DNA from: Catenuloplanes atrovinosus
Lineage (GTDB): Bacteria > Actinomycetota > Actinomycetes > Mycobacteriales > Micromonosporaceae
Assembly: GCF_031458235.1 (NCBI RefSeq)
Contig: NZ_JAVDYB010000001.1
Span: 2,935,001-2,999,000 of the forward strand
Direction of reading: 5' to 3'
DNA length: 64,000 nt
Positions 1 through 7,630 of this stretch are shown here, in pieces. The translations under genes and the position numbers were made by a program. Numbering within the stretch: the first letter of the stretch is position 1; each line of letters opens with the position of its first letter. The notes beneath the pieces were generated by a model. That model did no database searches. It had not been told where the DNA came from and saw only the letters and a list, made by a program, of their open reading frames with translations.

Positions 1-174
1 CCCGTCCTCGGGCCCATCCTCCAGGACCGCCACCTCGAGCACGCCCGCCTCGATCATCCGCACGCCGTCCCACCCTCCGTCGGACCTCGGGCAAACGTAG
101 ATCCCCGGCCGGCGGACCGCCACTCGGCCGGCGCCGAAGGCATGAAACGCAATTTCCGTGGGTGCCAGTTTCAT
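1..174 (-). CDS. Partial hypothetical protein, N-terminus only
   Basis: A reading frame opens at an ATG (174-172) and runs open off the left edge, giving 58 residues that begin MKLAPTEIAFHAF. A purine-rich stretch (GAGTGAGAAA) lies just upstream as a possible ribosome binding site. No family is recognisable from this short N-terminus. It is divergent from the DUF6082 gene. The start region is poorer in GC than the rest of the window. The open frame and plausible start support a gene, but the fragment is too short to be certain. Confidence 0.45.
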   Translation of the reverse strand, partial: MKLAPTEIAFHAFGAGRVAVRRPGIYVCPRSDGGWDGVRMIEAGVLEVAVLEDGPEDG

Positions 175-239
175 TTTCTCACTCGACCGGGTGGCAATCG
201 GAACCGGAATCGAGTCGGTCGATCGCATTCGTTTCTGGA

Positions 240-256
240 GTGAATAGATTATTCAC
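240..256. promoter_or_regulatory. Perfect inverted repeat, candidate operator
   Basis: GTGAATA and TATTCAC form perfect 7-bp arms around a GAT centre. It lies in an AT-rich patch between the divergent partial gene (starts 174) and the DUF6082 gene (starts about 303). Position and symmetry suggest a dimeric repressor site; the regulator is unknown. Confidence 0.4.
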
Positions 257-302
257 GTTCCCACGCGGCGGCGGTGTTGCGCATGTGTGCTCTCATGCCC
301 TC

Positions 303-1058
303 ATGCGAATCGTCCGCGAGGCGCCAGTCGCGATTGTGGCGGCAGTCGAGAGTCGAATCACCGCGGCGGAGATCGACCTACAGACAATCGGAGAGATCGG
401 CCAGGCGATCAGCGCGCTCGGCACGGTGATCTCGGCGTTGGCACTGCTGGGCGTCATGCGCTCCCTGCAGTTCCAGCAGCGACAGACGCGCGCCTCCGAG
501 GAGGAGGTCGTCCGCGCGATGCGTAACGACCTCATGCTCGTCGCACTGGAGAATCCCGGGTTTCTTCCCCTGTGGGGATTCCGGTCATCGCTGTCCGCGG
601 GGGAGATGACGCAGCACGCCTACCTCGGTATGGTGTTCGGCTACTTCGAGAGCGCGCTGCGAAACGGCCGCATGGCGGAACTGGAATTGGAGAGGATGCT
701 CTCCAACATGTTCCGCATGGACGTCGTCCGGGAGTTCTGGATGGAGGCTCGGATGGTGTACATCGAGTCCGGCGACGCGTCGGCCGTCAGTCTCGCCCGA
801 ATCGCGGAACGACACTACCGGAACGTGGCGGAGTTGGCGGAGATTGAGGCCTCACCCGTCGGGCCGGTCAGACCACCCATCAGCGCCGACCTGGAGTTCG
901 ACACGCTGGATGTGGCCGGGTTGCTCCCCGTTCCCGGCAAACGGCGCCGGCGGGTGTTGTCCACCTGCCTTCATCTGCTGCGCATCTCGATCTGGCTCGC
1001 GACCCGCGCACGGGTCAGGCGCGACCGGCGCCGTCGACCGAGCCGTGAAGGCTCTTGA
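303..1058 (+). CDS. DUF6082 family protein
   Basis: About 251 residues from ATG 303. An N-terminal hydrophobic stretch (EIGQAISALGTVISALALLG) is followed by a basic/coiled segment, then an alpha-helical body with the family's typical order: LQFQQRQ, a 'MVALENP'-like acidic helix, an aromatic YFE helix and a WMEAR...Y helix near the end. DUF6082 proteins are actinobacterial, single-membrane-anchored and of unknown function. The frame is open back to 162, but that would overlap the divergent gene and run through a palindrome and a TTA codon, so the downstream start is preferred. The last 44 bp overlap the convergent DUF397 gene. Confidence 0.6.
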   Translation: MRIVREAPVAIVAAVESRITAAEIDLQTIGEIGQAISALGTVISALALLGVMRSLQFQQRQTRASEEEVVRAMRNDLMLVALENPGFLPLWGFRSSLSAGEMTQHAYLGMVFGYFESALRNGRMAELELERMLSNMFRMDVVREFWMEARMVYIESGDASAVSLARIAERHYRNVAELAEIEASPVGPVRPPISADLEFDTLDVAGLLPVPGKRRRRVLSTCLHLLRISIWLATRARVRRDRRRRPSREGS

Positions 1059-1218
1059 CGAACGATGTCCAGGCCTCCGCGGTGAAGCGGAGAACCGGGC
1101 CGTGTCCGCCGTCCTTGGCGTCTCGGACGAACGTGCCGGACGGCGACGCCGCGACCTCCACGCAGTAGCCGTCCCGGCACGCCGAAGCGCGCAACCACGT
1201 GAGATGATCAACATCCAT
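1015..1218 (-). CDS. DUF397 domain protein
   Basis: A 67-residue protein if it starts at MDVDHLTWLRAS. It shows the DUF397 pattern: a W near the N-terminus, a central C-x-EVA strand (YCVEVA), then VRDAKDGGHGPVLRFT and a W-x-x-F-V C-terminal helix. DUF397 proteins are small actinobacterial partners of XRE-type regulators (known of the family, as in bldB/whiJ-type systems). The usual adjacent XRE gene is absent here. An upstream in-frame ATG at 1260 would add 14 residues that look non-native. It overlaps the end of the convergent DUF6082 gene. Confidence 0.75.
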   Translation of the reverse strand: MDVDHLTWLRASACRDGYCVEVAASPSGTFVRDAKDGGHGPVLRFTAEAWTSFVKSLHGSVDGAGRA

Positions 1219-1364
1219 CAAGATCGCCAGTCCTTTTGCGCGAATTGTCCCTGTTAACAAACAGCCTCGCGCATCCTAAGGGCAGCCGTGCCGTTTCTGG
1301 CCAATCTGCAACCGTGTCGTCCGAGCGTGACTCCGCCGGGCGGGTCCGACGGGACGATCGCCGG

Positions 1365-3488
1365 TCAGCCCACCGGGAGTGGGGCCTGCCGCGCGCGTTC
1401 GAGATCCGTGTGTTCGGAGACCAGGGGGCCCACGTCCAGGATCAGGGCGACGTCCCCGTTCCCCAGGATGGTGGAGCCGCTGACGCACTTCAGATTGGAG
1501 AACAACGGGCCCAAGGGCTTGATCACGGTCTGGAACTCGCCGAGGAGGGAATCGACGACGAGGCCGGTGCGCTGGCCGGACTGCTCGACCACGACGACGT
1601 TCTGGCGGCGGGCGGGGTCGCCGGGGATGCCGAAGATCTGGCGGAGGCGGATGAACGGGAGCACCTCGCCGCGGAGGTTCATGCAGTCGCGGCCGCGTGG
1701 GCCCGGCGGCAGCTCCACGCACTCGGTGACCCGGTCGAGCGGGACGATGAACGAGGACGGGCCGACGCCGACCAGGAAGCCGTCGATGATGGCCAGCGTC
1801 AGCGGGAGCCGGATTCTGATCGTGGCGCCGTGGCCGCGGACGGACTCGACCTCGATGCTGCCGCGCAGCGCGGCCACGTTGCGGCGTACGACGTCCATGC
1901 CGACACCCCGGCCGGAGAGGTTGGAGATCTGGTCGGCGGTGGAGAAGCCGGGCTCGAAGATCAGGTCGTAGACCTCGGCGTCGGTCAGGGTGGCGGTGGC
2001 GGAGACCAGGCCGCGGTCCACGGCCTTGGCGAAGATCTTGTCCCGGTCCAGGCCGCGGCCGTCGTCCGCCACCTCGATGACGATGTTGCCGGCGTCGTGG
2101 TACGCGTGCAGGCGCAGCGAGCCCTGCGCGGGCTTGCCGGCCCGCACCCGCTCGGCGGGCGGCTCGATGCCGTGGTCGAGCGAGTTGCGGACCAGATGCA
2201 GCAGCGGGTCGCTGATCCGCTCGACCAGCGCCTTGTCCATCTCGGCGTCGCCGCCGGTGATGGTCAGCTGGACCTCCTTGCCCAGGTCGACGCAGACGTC
2301 GCGGACCACGCGCTCGAAGCGGCGCAGCGTCATGCCGATCGGCACCATGCGCAGCGACAGCGCGCTGTGCCGGACCTCGTCGATCAGGCGGGTGACCTCG
2401 CCCTGGGCCTCCGCGCCGGCGGCCAGCATGGTGGTGCTGGCCTGCGCGATGACCAGCTCGCCGACCAGGTCGATGAGCCGGTCCAGCCGGGCGGCGTCGA
2501 TCCGGATGGTCTGGGTGTCGCCGGAGCGGGTGTCCGCGACCTTGCGCTGCCGGGTGAGCGCGGCCTCGACCACGGCCGGGTCCGCGATACCCTCTTCGAT
2601 CAACACCTGACCGATGGGTACGGACAGCGAGCGCTCGCGCTGAATCCGCAGCGCCGTGTCGATCTCCGTGGGCGTGACCGCGCCGCTCTCCAGCAGCACG
2701 TCGCCGAGCCGGTCCCGCTGCGGCATCGACTCGATGAAGTCCACGTAGGACGCGGCGGCCAGCGGTGTGATCCGGATGTCGCTCTCGTCGCGGACGAACT
2801 CGAAGACCGACTCGATCTCGGCCTTGGCCGCGTCCGTGACCAGGTCGGCCTCGAACGCGAGGTAGCTGGTCTCCGGGTCCAGATCCGCGGCCTCGGGCAG
2901 CGCGGAGTCGTCCACGGTGACGCGGGCCAGCGTGCCGAGCGTGCCCAGGTAGCGCAGGAACGACATCGGGTCCATGCCGTTGCGCAGGCAGTCCGGGCCG
3001 AACCGCAGGCTCAGCCGCCAGCCGCGGTCGGCGCGCGCGCTGGCGACGGGCGCGGCCGGTGCCGTGGCCGCGGGCGTGAACGTGCCGGGCAGGAACGGCG
3101 TGAGCCGGGCGAGCAGCGCGGCGCCGGCCGCCTCCTCGGCCGGGGTGGCCTCCAGCCGGCCGCCGGCCACGCCCTCGACCACCTGCGCGATGTGGTCCGC
3201 GCACGGCAGCAGCGCGCTGATCAGCTCCGGCGTGACGCGCACGTCGCCCTCGCGGACGTGACCGAGCAGCGTCTCCACCACATGCGTGAAGCTGACCAGG
3301 TGGGACAGGCCGAACAGGCCGGCCGAGCCCTTGAGCGTGTGCGCGGACCGGAACACCGCGTTCACGGTCTCCGCGGCGTCCGGGTCGGCCTCCAGCCCGA
3401 GCAGGCCCTCCTCCAGCGCCTCCAGCAGTTCCCGCGCCTCGGTGATGAAGATGTCCAGCGCCTCGGTGGCGTCGTCCTCGAAACTCAC
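1365..3488 (-). CDS. cheA: Chemotaxis histidine kinase CheA
   Basis: 707 residues from a GTG start overlapping the STAS gene stop (GTGA). The HPt domain carries the phospho-accepting histidine at about residue 50 (SAHTLKGSAG). The dimerisation helices contain LVGELVIAQAS (about 330-390). The ATPase domain shows the N box (HLVRNSLDHGIEP), G1 (VADDGRGLD) and G2 (GRGVGMDVV), and a CheW-like domain closes the protein. It should phosphorylate CheY and possibly CheB in response to receptor arrays. Odd feature: residues about 258-318 hold two copies of an 'LG-x-LL-x-x-G' helical motif (LGDVLLESGAV and IGQVLIEEGIA) resembling the N-terminal domain of GspE/PilB ATPases. It is last in the che operon. 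Confidence 0.95.
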   Translation of the reverse strand: MSFEDDATEALDIFITEARELLEALEEGLLGLEADPDAAETVNAVFRSAHTLKGSAGLFGLSHLVSFTHVVETLLGHVREGDVRVTPELISALLPCADHIAQVVEGVAGGRLEATPAEEAAGAALLARLTPFLPGTFTPAATAPAAPVASARADRGWRLSLRFGPDCLRNGMDPMSFLRYLGTLGTLARVTVDDSALPEAADLDPETSYLAFEADLVTDAAKAEIESVFEFVRDESDIRITPLAAASYVDFIESMPQRDRLGDVLLESGAVTPTEIDTALRIQRERSLSVPIGQVLIEEGIADPAVVEAALTRQRKVADTRSGDTQTIRIDAARLDRLIDLVGELVIAQASTTMLAAGAEAQGEVTRLIDEVRHSALSLRMVPIGMTLRRFERVVRDVCVDLGKEVQLTITGGDAEMDKALVERISDPLLHLVRNSLDHGIEPPAERVRAGKPAQGSLRLHAYHDAGNIVIEVADDGRGLDRDKIFAKAVDRGLVSATATLTDAEVYDLIFEPGFSTADQISNLSGRGVGMDVVRRNVAALRGSIEVESVRGHGATIRIRLPLTLAIIDGFLVGVGPSSFIVPLDRVTECVELPPGPRGRDCMNLRGEVLPFIRLRQIFGIPGDPARRQNVVVVEQSGQRTGLVVDSLLGEFQTVIKPLGPLFSNLKCVSGSTILGNGDVALILDVGPLVSEHTDLERARQAPLPVG

Positions 3489-3757
3489 GGCAGCGCCTCC
3501 AGCGATCCGTCCAGGTGCACGATGGCCAGCGCCTCCCGCACGGCCGGGCTGGCGTCCCGGAACTCCACGGTCGCGCCGATCCGCGCGGCCTCGCGCCGGG
3601 CCAGCAGCAGGATCTGGAGTCCGGCCGTGTCGAGCTCGGTGACGCCCGCCAGCCGTACCCGCAGAACGCTCTTCTCCTCCAGGGCGGCGATCAGCCGCGG
3701 CGCCTGCTCCGCCGCCGCGTGGATCGTCAGCTCCCCCTCCAGCTCGACCGAACTCAT
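3485..3757 (-). CDS. STAS-domain protein
   Basis: 90 residues from ATG 3757. It has the STAS/anti-sigma-antagonist fold signature, with ELDTAGLQILLLARR at the position where SpoIIAA-type proteins have DSSGL. The usual phosphorylatable Ser is replaced by Thr-Ala, so regulation by phosphorylation is uncertain. It overlaps the preceding repeat ORF by ATGA and the following cheA by GTGA, so all three are probably translationally coupled. STAS proteins inside che operons are known in several phyla but their role is unsettled; a link between the kinase array and another regulator is inference. Confidence 0.85.
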   Translation of the reverse strand: MSSVELEGELTIHAAAEQAPRLIAALEEKSVLRVRLAGVTELDTAGLQILLLARREAARIGATVEFRDASPAVREALAIVHLDGSLEALP

Positions 3758-4206
3758 GCCGGACTCACCTCGAGGCCGCGGTTGCGGTGTGGTCGGCGCT
3801 GAGCCGATGATTCGCTCGTAGGCTCGCGTGTGCCGGGCTCTGCCGGGAGGCTGCGGTTGCGGCGTGGTCGGCGCTGAGCCGATGATTCGCTCGCAAGCTC
3901 GCGTGTGCCGGGCTCTGCCGGGAGGCTGCGGTTGCGGCGTGGTCGGCGCTGAGCCGATGATTCGCTCGCAAGCTCGCGTGTGCCGGGCTCTGCCGGGAGG
4001 CTGCGGTTGCGGCGTGGTCGGCGCTGAGCCGATGATTCGCTCGCACGCTCGCGTGTGCCGGGCTCTGCTGGCAGGCTGCGGTTGCGGTGTGGTCGGCGCT
4101 GAGCCGATGATTCGCTCGCACGCTCGCGTGTGCCGGGCTCTGCTGGCAGGCTGCGGTTGCGGTGTGGTCGGCGCTGAGCCGATGATTCGCTCGCAAGCTC
4201 GCTCAT
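3754..4206 (-). CDS. Translationally coupled low-complexity ORF made of 25-residue repeats
   Basis: An open frame of 150 codons starts at an ATG that overlaps the cheY stop (ATGA, 4206-4203) and ends in a TGA that overlaps the STAS start (ATGA, 3757-3754). It begins MSELASESSAQRRPHRNRS and is made almost wholly of about six copies of a 25-residue unit (ASESSAQRRP, RNRSLPAEPG, TRE). The composition is Arg/Ser/Pro/Ala/Glu-rich with no hydrophobic core, so if made it should be disordered and basic. The 75-bp period keeps the frame. It may be a true peptide or may only pass ribosomes from cheY to STAS-cheA. The same N-terminal motif begins the epimerase at 17916. Confidence 0.55.
   Translation of the reverse strand: MSELASESSAQRRPHRNRSLPAEPGTRERASESSAQRRPHRNRSLPAEPGTRERASESSAQRRPRRNRSLPAEPGTRELASESSAQRRPRRNRSLPAEPGTRELASESSAQRRPRRNRSLPAEPGTREPTSESSAQRRPHRNRGLEVSPA
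3781..4205 (-). repeat. 75-bp direct tandem repeat, about 5.7 copies
   Basis: Units begin at 3781, 3856, 3931, 4006, 4081 and 4156, with exact 75-bp spacing and no spacer sequence. Copies differ by a few substitutions (for example gcggtgtgg versus gcggcgtgg, and ctgccgggagg versus ctgctggcagg). Each unit holds a hairpin-capable core, TCGGC-GCTGA-GCCGA. The period is 25 codons, so copy-number change would keep the reading frame and the downstream coupling. Confidence 0.95.
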
Positions 4207-4571
4207 GGCGCGATCAACTTGCTCACGGCCGCGAGCATCTGCTCGGGCTGGAACGGCTTGGTCACCCACGCCTTCGCGCCGGCCGCCTGGGCCTGGCGCT
4301 TCTTGTCCTCCTGCGACTCCGTGGTCAGCATGATGATCGGCGTGAACTTGTACGCGGGCAGCTTCTTCGCCTCGGTCACGAACGTGATGCCGTCCATGTT
4401 AGGCATGTTCACGTCGGAGATGATCAGGTGGATGCGGCGGCCGTCCAGCTTCTGCAGCGCGTCCTTGCCGTCCGTGCCGACCAGCACGTCATAGCCCGCG
4501 CCCTTGAGCGCGATGCTGACCACCTGCCGTACCGACGCCGAGTCGTCGACCACGAGCACCGTCTTCCCCAT
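4203..4571 (-). CDS. cheY: CheY-type response regulator
   Basis: 122 residues, a stand-alone receiver domain. All key residues are present: acid pocket Asp9-Asp10 (VVDDSAS), phosphoacceptor Asp53 (SDVNMPNMDG), Thr83/84 (MLTT) and Lys105 (VTKPF). Phosphorylated by CheA, it should act as the diffusible output to the motor, although no flagellar genes lie in this window. It starts 10 bp after the mcp-like gene with a GGGGGAA ribosome binding site. Its stop codon is overlapped by the ATG of the repeat ORF. Confidence 0.95.
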   Translation of the reverse strand: MGKTVLVVDDSASVRQVVSIALKGAGYDVLVGTDGKDALQKLDGRRIHLIISDVNMPNMDGITFVTEAKKLPAYKFTPIIMLTTESQEDKKRQAQAAGAKAWVTKPFQPEQMLAAVSKLIAP

Positions 4572-4580
4572 GATTCCCCC

Positions 4581-5624
4581 TTAGAAGAACGTGATCTCCG
4601 AGTCGGCGACCCGGGCGCCGGACTTCGAGCGGTGCGCCTGGACCTCCTCGGCCATCGTGTAGGTGGCCTCCATCTCGCCGAGGATCGCCTCCGGGTCGAT
4701 CGGCGGCGCGTCCGTCCGGGAGCGCTCACCCGCCTCCTCCACCACGGCGGGCAGCCGGTCGATGCTGGCCTGGAGGTGTTCCAGCACCTGGCAGACCCGG
4801 TCCTGGAACTGCAGGTTGACCAGGGACTCACTGATGTCGCCGCGGATGCCGACCGCGGCGCGCTCCAGCGACGCGGAGGAGTCCCGGAAGCCGGCGACCA
4901 CGCCCTGCAGGTCGTCGAGCACGGCCTGGACCTCCGCGTTCGCGCCCGCCACCGCCTCGTCCTCACGCTCCGCGGTCTGCTCCGCGTGGTTGAGCAGCGT
5001 CCTGATCGTCGACTCGACCCGGCCCACCTTCTCCGCCATCCGCTCGCTGGTGCCGGCGGACCGGTCGGCGAGCTGCCGCACCTCGTCCGCGACCACGCCG
5101 AACGCGGCACCGGCCCGGCCGATCCGGGCGGCCTCGATGGACGCGTTCAGCGCGAGCAGGTTGGTCTGCGCCGCGATCGCGGTGACCTCGCCGGACATCT
5201 GGCGCAGCTCGTCGTTGAAGGCGAGCAGTGTGCGCAGCTCCGCGACCGTCTCCCGCTTGGACGACAGCGCCTCGTCGAGCGTGCCGACCACACCGCCGAG
5301 CCGCTCCCGGCTGCGGTCGAACGTGCCGCCCTGCCCGTCGTCGAGCGCGCCGGTGGAGGACTCCAGCACGGTGTCCAGGTTCTCCACGATCTCCGCGAAC
5401 CGCTCGGTGAGCGTGCCGACCGCGGTCTCCATCTGGCTGCGCGAGGAGGTGAGCTGCGCGGACCAGACCGGCGCCAGCGTGCCGGCGAGCCGGCTCACGC
5501 TGCGCAGATGGGGATCGTCGCGGGTGGCGGCCGGCGGTGGGGCGGTGGAGCGCCGCCGGCCCAGGCCGTACCCGGCACCCCCGCCCACGGCGAGGCCCAG
5601 CAGAACCCACAGCATCTCAGCCAT
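4581..5624 (-). CDS. MCP-like protein without sensor domain
   Basis: 347 residues. One N-terminal transmembrane helix (about 4-22) is followed directly by a long coiled coil. There is no periplasmic sensor and no HAMP. The receptor hairpin tip is recognisable as [20 protein letters not shown] and [15 protein letters not shown], the CheA/CheW contact region. After it comes a second helical segment (about 230-300) containing [15 protein letters not shown]. It ends in SEITFF. It probably acts as a cytosol-facing adaptor or receptor within the same array. It overlaps the end of cheB by 8 bp. Confidence 0.85.
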   Translation of the reverse strand: MAEMLWVLLGLAVGGGAGYGLGRRRSTAPPPAATRDDPHLRSVSRLAGTLAPVWSAQLTSSRSQMETAVGTLTERFAEIVENLDTVLESSTGALDDGQGGTFDRSRERLGGVVGTLDEALSSKRETVAELRTLLAFNDELRQMSGEVTAIAAQTNLLALNASIEAARIGRAGAAFGVVADEVRQLADRSAGTSERMAEKVGRVESTIRTLLNHAEQTAEREDEAVAGANAEVQAVLDDLQGVVAGFRDSSASLERAAVGIRGDISESLVNLQFQDRVCQVLEHLQASIDRLPAVVEEAGERSRTDAPPIDPEAILGEMEATYTMAEEVQAHRSKSGARVADSEITFF

Positions 5625-6897
5625 ACCGGTGGATCACCTCCGCGATGGATTCGAGCGGCGCCTCCCGATCGACGGCGCCGAGCTGGACGGCCTCGTGCGG
5701 CATGCCGTGCACCACGCACGTCGCCTCGTCCTGCGCGACCGTGAACGCGCCGGCCCGGTGCATCTCCAGCAGGCCGCGCGCGCCGTCGTCGCCCATACCC
5801 GTCATGATCACGCCGAGCGCCGCGTTCCCGGCCGCCTTCGCGACGGACCGGAACAGCACGTCGACCGACGGCCGGTGCCGGTTGACCGGCGGGGCGTCGA
5901 AGACCCGCACCCGGTACCCGCCACCCATCCTGACCAGTTCCATGTGCCGTCCGCCGGGTGCGACCAGCACGTGCCCCGGCAGCACCTCGTCGCCGTCCGC
6001 CGCCTCGCGGACCCGCATCCGGCACATGGTGTCCAGCCGCTGCGCGAACGCGGCGGTGAACCGCTCCGGCATGTGCTGCACGATCACCACGCCCGGCGTG
6101 GACCGCGGCAACGCCGGCAGTACCACCTCCAGCGCACGCGTCCCCCCGGTCGACGTCCCGATCGCCACCACCCGTTCCGCACTGACGACCGCCTTGTTCA
6201 TCTTATTTCCCGATAAATCGGGCAGGGATGATTTCGCGGACGTCAGGTGATCGGCGCCCGCGTGCGCCGTGGAGCCGGTCCGGGCACCCCTGACGGGCGT
6301 GGGCGCGCGAGGCGCGATCGGCGGCGCGGTCCCGGAGGACGCGGGCATCGCCGTGGAACGGCCCGGCGCGTGGTGCGCGGGAGCGAAGGCCGCGGGTGCC
6401 GTGGTGTGGCGCGCCGGTGGCGCGCCAGCCGGCGCTACAGGATCAAAATCAACACCGCCGGACGGTACGGGTACGTGTACCCGCCGCCCAGCCACCGCGG
6501 CGGACCGCACCGCGGCCACGATGTCGGCGGCCTGCGTCTCCACGAACTCCTTCAGCCCGGTCGGCGGGCGGGGGATCACGGTCACCGCGCCCGCCGCCAG
6601 CGCCTCCATCGCGGTCTCCGCACCCCGCGCCGTCAGCGCCGAGCAGACGATCACCGGCGTCGGCCGTACCGCCATGATCCGCCGGAGGAACGTGAGCCCG
6701 TCCATCCGGGGCATCTCCAGCTCCAGCACCACCACGTCCGGCCAGACCCGGTTCATGTGCGCCATCGCGAAGATCGGATCCGCGACCGCGCCCACCACCT
6801 CGATCCCCGGGCTCGCCGCCAGTCGCGCGGTCAGCAGTTGCCGCACCACCGCGGAGTCATCCACGATCAGTACGCCGATCCCGCCACCCTCGGTCAT
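5617..6897 (-). CDS. cheB: CheB methylesterase with degenerate receiver
   Basis: 426 residues from ATG 6897, overlapping the stop of the preceding small ORF (ATGA). It comprises an N-terminal receiver (7-120), a long Ala/Pro-rich linker (about 140-235) and a methylesterase domain (241-426). The esterase triad is intact: Ser249 (GTSTGGT), His275 (IVQHMPERF) and the Asp in [11 protein letters not shown]. The receiver keeps the acidic pair (VDDS), but the phosphoacceptor Asp is Glu59 ([11 protein letters not shown]) and the conserved Lys is Arg110 (VIPRPP). The linker has an AT-rich patch with a TTA codon (Leu228) and an in-frame ATG just before the esterase. It should remove methyl groups from chemoreceptors, but phosphorylation control is doubtful. 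Confidence 0.93.
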   Translation of the reverse strand: MTEGGGIGVLIVDDSAVVRQLLTARLAASPGIEVVGAVADPIFAMAHMNRVWPDVVVLELEMPRMDGLTFLRRIMAVRPTPVIVCSALTARGAETAMEALAAGAVTVIPRPPTGLKEFVETQAADIVAAVRSAAVAGRRVHVPVPSGGVDFDPVAPAGAPPARHTTAPAAFAPAHHAPGRSTAMPASSGTAPPIAPRAPTPVRGARTGSTAHAGADHLTSAKSSLPDLSGNKMNKAVVSAERVVAIGTSTGGTRALEVVLPALPRSTPGVVIVQHMPERFTAAFAQRLDTMCRMRVREAADGDEVLPGHVLVAPGGRHMELVRMGGGYRVRVFDAPPVNRHRPSVDVLFRSVAKAAGNAALGVIMTGMGDDGARGLLEMHRAGAFTVAQDEATCVVHGMPHEAVQLGAVDREAPLESIAEVIHRYG

Positions 6898-7145
6898 GCC
6901 GAACCCCCGCCCCGGCCGCGGTCCCGGGGAGCCGGGCTCCGCCCCGGCGATCCGGGCACGCCGCTCCCACGCGATCGGCCACGCCGCGATTCCGGCGCGC
7001 TCGGCGCCGGTCGCGGCGCGTGACCGCGCGGTTCCGGCGCGGCCGGCGTCGGGCGTGGCGCATGCCCGAGGCTCCCGCACCACGGCCCGCTTCGCGGGGC
7101 CGGCGTGGTCGGTGCCGAACGCGCCGAGCCGGGTGCGGTGGTCAT
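6894..7145 (-). CDS. Coupled low-complexity ORF between cheD and cheB
   Basis: An 83-codon open frame whose ATG overlaps the cheD stop (ATGA, 7145-7142) and whose TGA overlaps the cheB start (ATGA, 6897-6894). The product ([20 protein letters not shown] at the start) is Pro/Ala/Arg/Gly-rich with an internal near-repeat, [28 protein letters not shown]. It has no known domain. The coupling at both ends argues that it is translated. It may serve as a ribosome bridge rather than a functional protein. Compare the repeat ORF at 3754-4206 in the same operon. Confidence 0.5.
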   Translation of the reverse strand: MTTAPGSARSAPTTPAPRSGPWCGSLGHAPRPTPAAPEPRGHAPRPAPSAPESRRGRSRGSGVPGSPGRSPAPRDRGRGGGSA

Positions 7146-7630
7146 CGGGTCTTCCGGAGGGCGGCGTGGAGGGCGACGTCGCCGGTGGAGACGTCGAAGG
7201 TGAGGCGGCGGGCGCCGCGTCCGCCGAGGTGGGTCTCGGCGAGGTGGAAGCCGTAGCGGTCGAGCAGGGCCAGGCCGGCCGCGATGTTCTCGCGGGCGAC
7301 GTCGGGGGCGCGGCCGTGTCGCTGGGCGGGCGGGAACTGGTTGCCGCCGCCGAACATCCGGGCCACGTACTCCGACGGGCGGGTGCCCTGGCGGTCGATC
7401 TCGTGCAGGAACATCCGTACCGCGTGATCGGCGTATCGTCCGTCGAGCCGGGCCTGCGGGCCGGGCAGCCGGCGCGCGGGCAGCATGTAGTGGCACATGC
7501 CGCCGACCAGCCGGCGCGGGTGCCAGAGCGTGATCGACACGCACGACCCCAGCAGCGTGTGGATGCGGGTGTCGGCGCCGCCGAAGCAGAACTCACCCGG
7601 GTTCAGCACCACCTCCACGAGGTTAGCCAC
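7142..7630 (-). CDS. cheD: Chemoreceptor glutamine deamidase CheD
   Basis: 162 residues from a GTG start. The CheD signature [13 protein letters not shown] places the catalytic Cys at about residue 30, and the partner His is in GGMCHYMLP (about 47), the same spacing as in characterised CheD. Known role: deamidates Gln residues of chemoreceptors and, in some bacteria, exchanges with CheC/CheY. No cheC is seen here. It overlaps the end of cheR by 8 bp and the following small ORF by ATGA. Confidence 0.93.
   Translation of the reverse strand: MANLVEVVLNPGEFCFGGADTRIHTLLGSCVSITLWHPRRLVGGMCHYMLPARRLPGPQARLDGRYADHAVRMFLHEIDRQGTRPSEYVARMFGGGNQFPPAQRHGRAPDVARENIAAGLALLDRYGFHLAETHLGGRGARRLTFDVSTGDVALHAALRKTR

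Noticed and set aside
162-302. Longer N-terminus for the DUF6082 protein
   Set aside because: It would cover a perfect palindrome and overlap the divergent gene's start; the family's conserved part begins after 303.
1236-3821. 861-codon plus-strand open frame over cheA
   Set aside because: It is the antisense shadow of cheA/STAS in very GC-rich DNA; its product is low-complexity His/Arg/Gln/Asp/Val-rich with no domain.
3781-4205. Possible CRISPR array
   Set aside because: Units are contiguous 75-bp direct repeats with no unique spacers, keep a reading frame and lie inside an operon; no cas genes are present.
5617-7596. CheB as a 659-residue protein
   Set aside because: The upstream extension reads through cheD and the small ORF in the wrong frame; the receiver begins just after ATG 6897, which overlaps the preceding stop.
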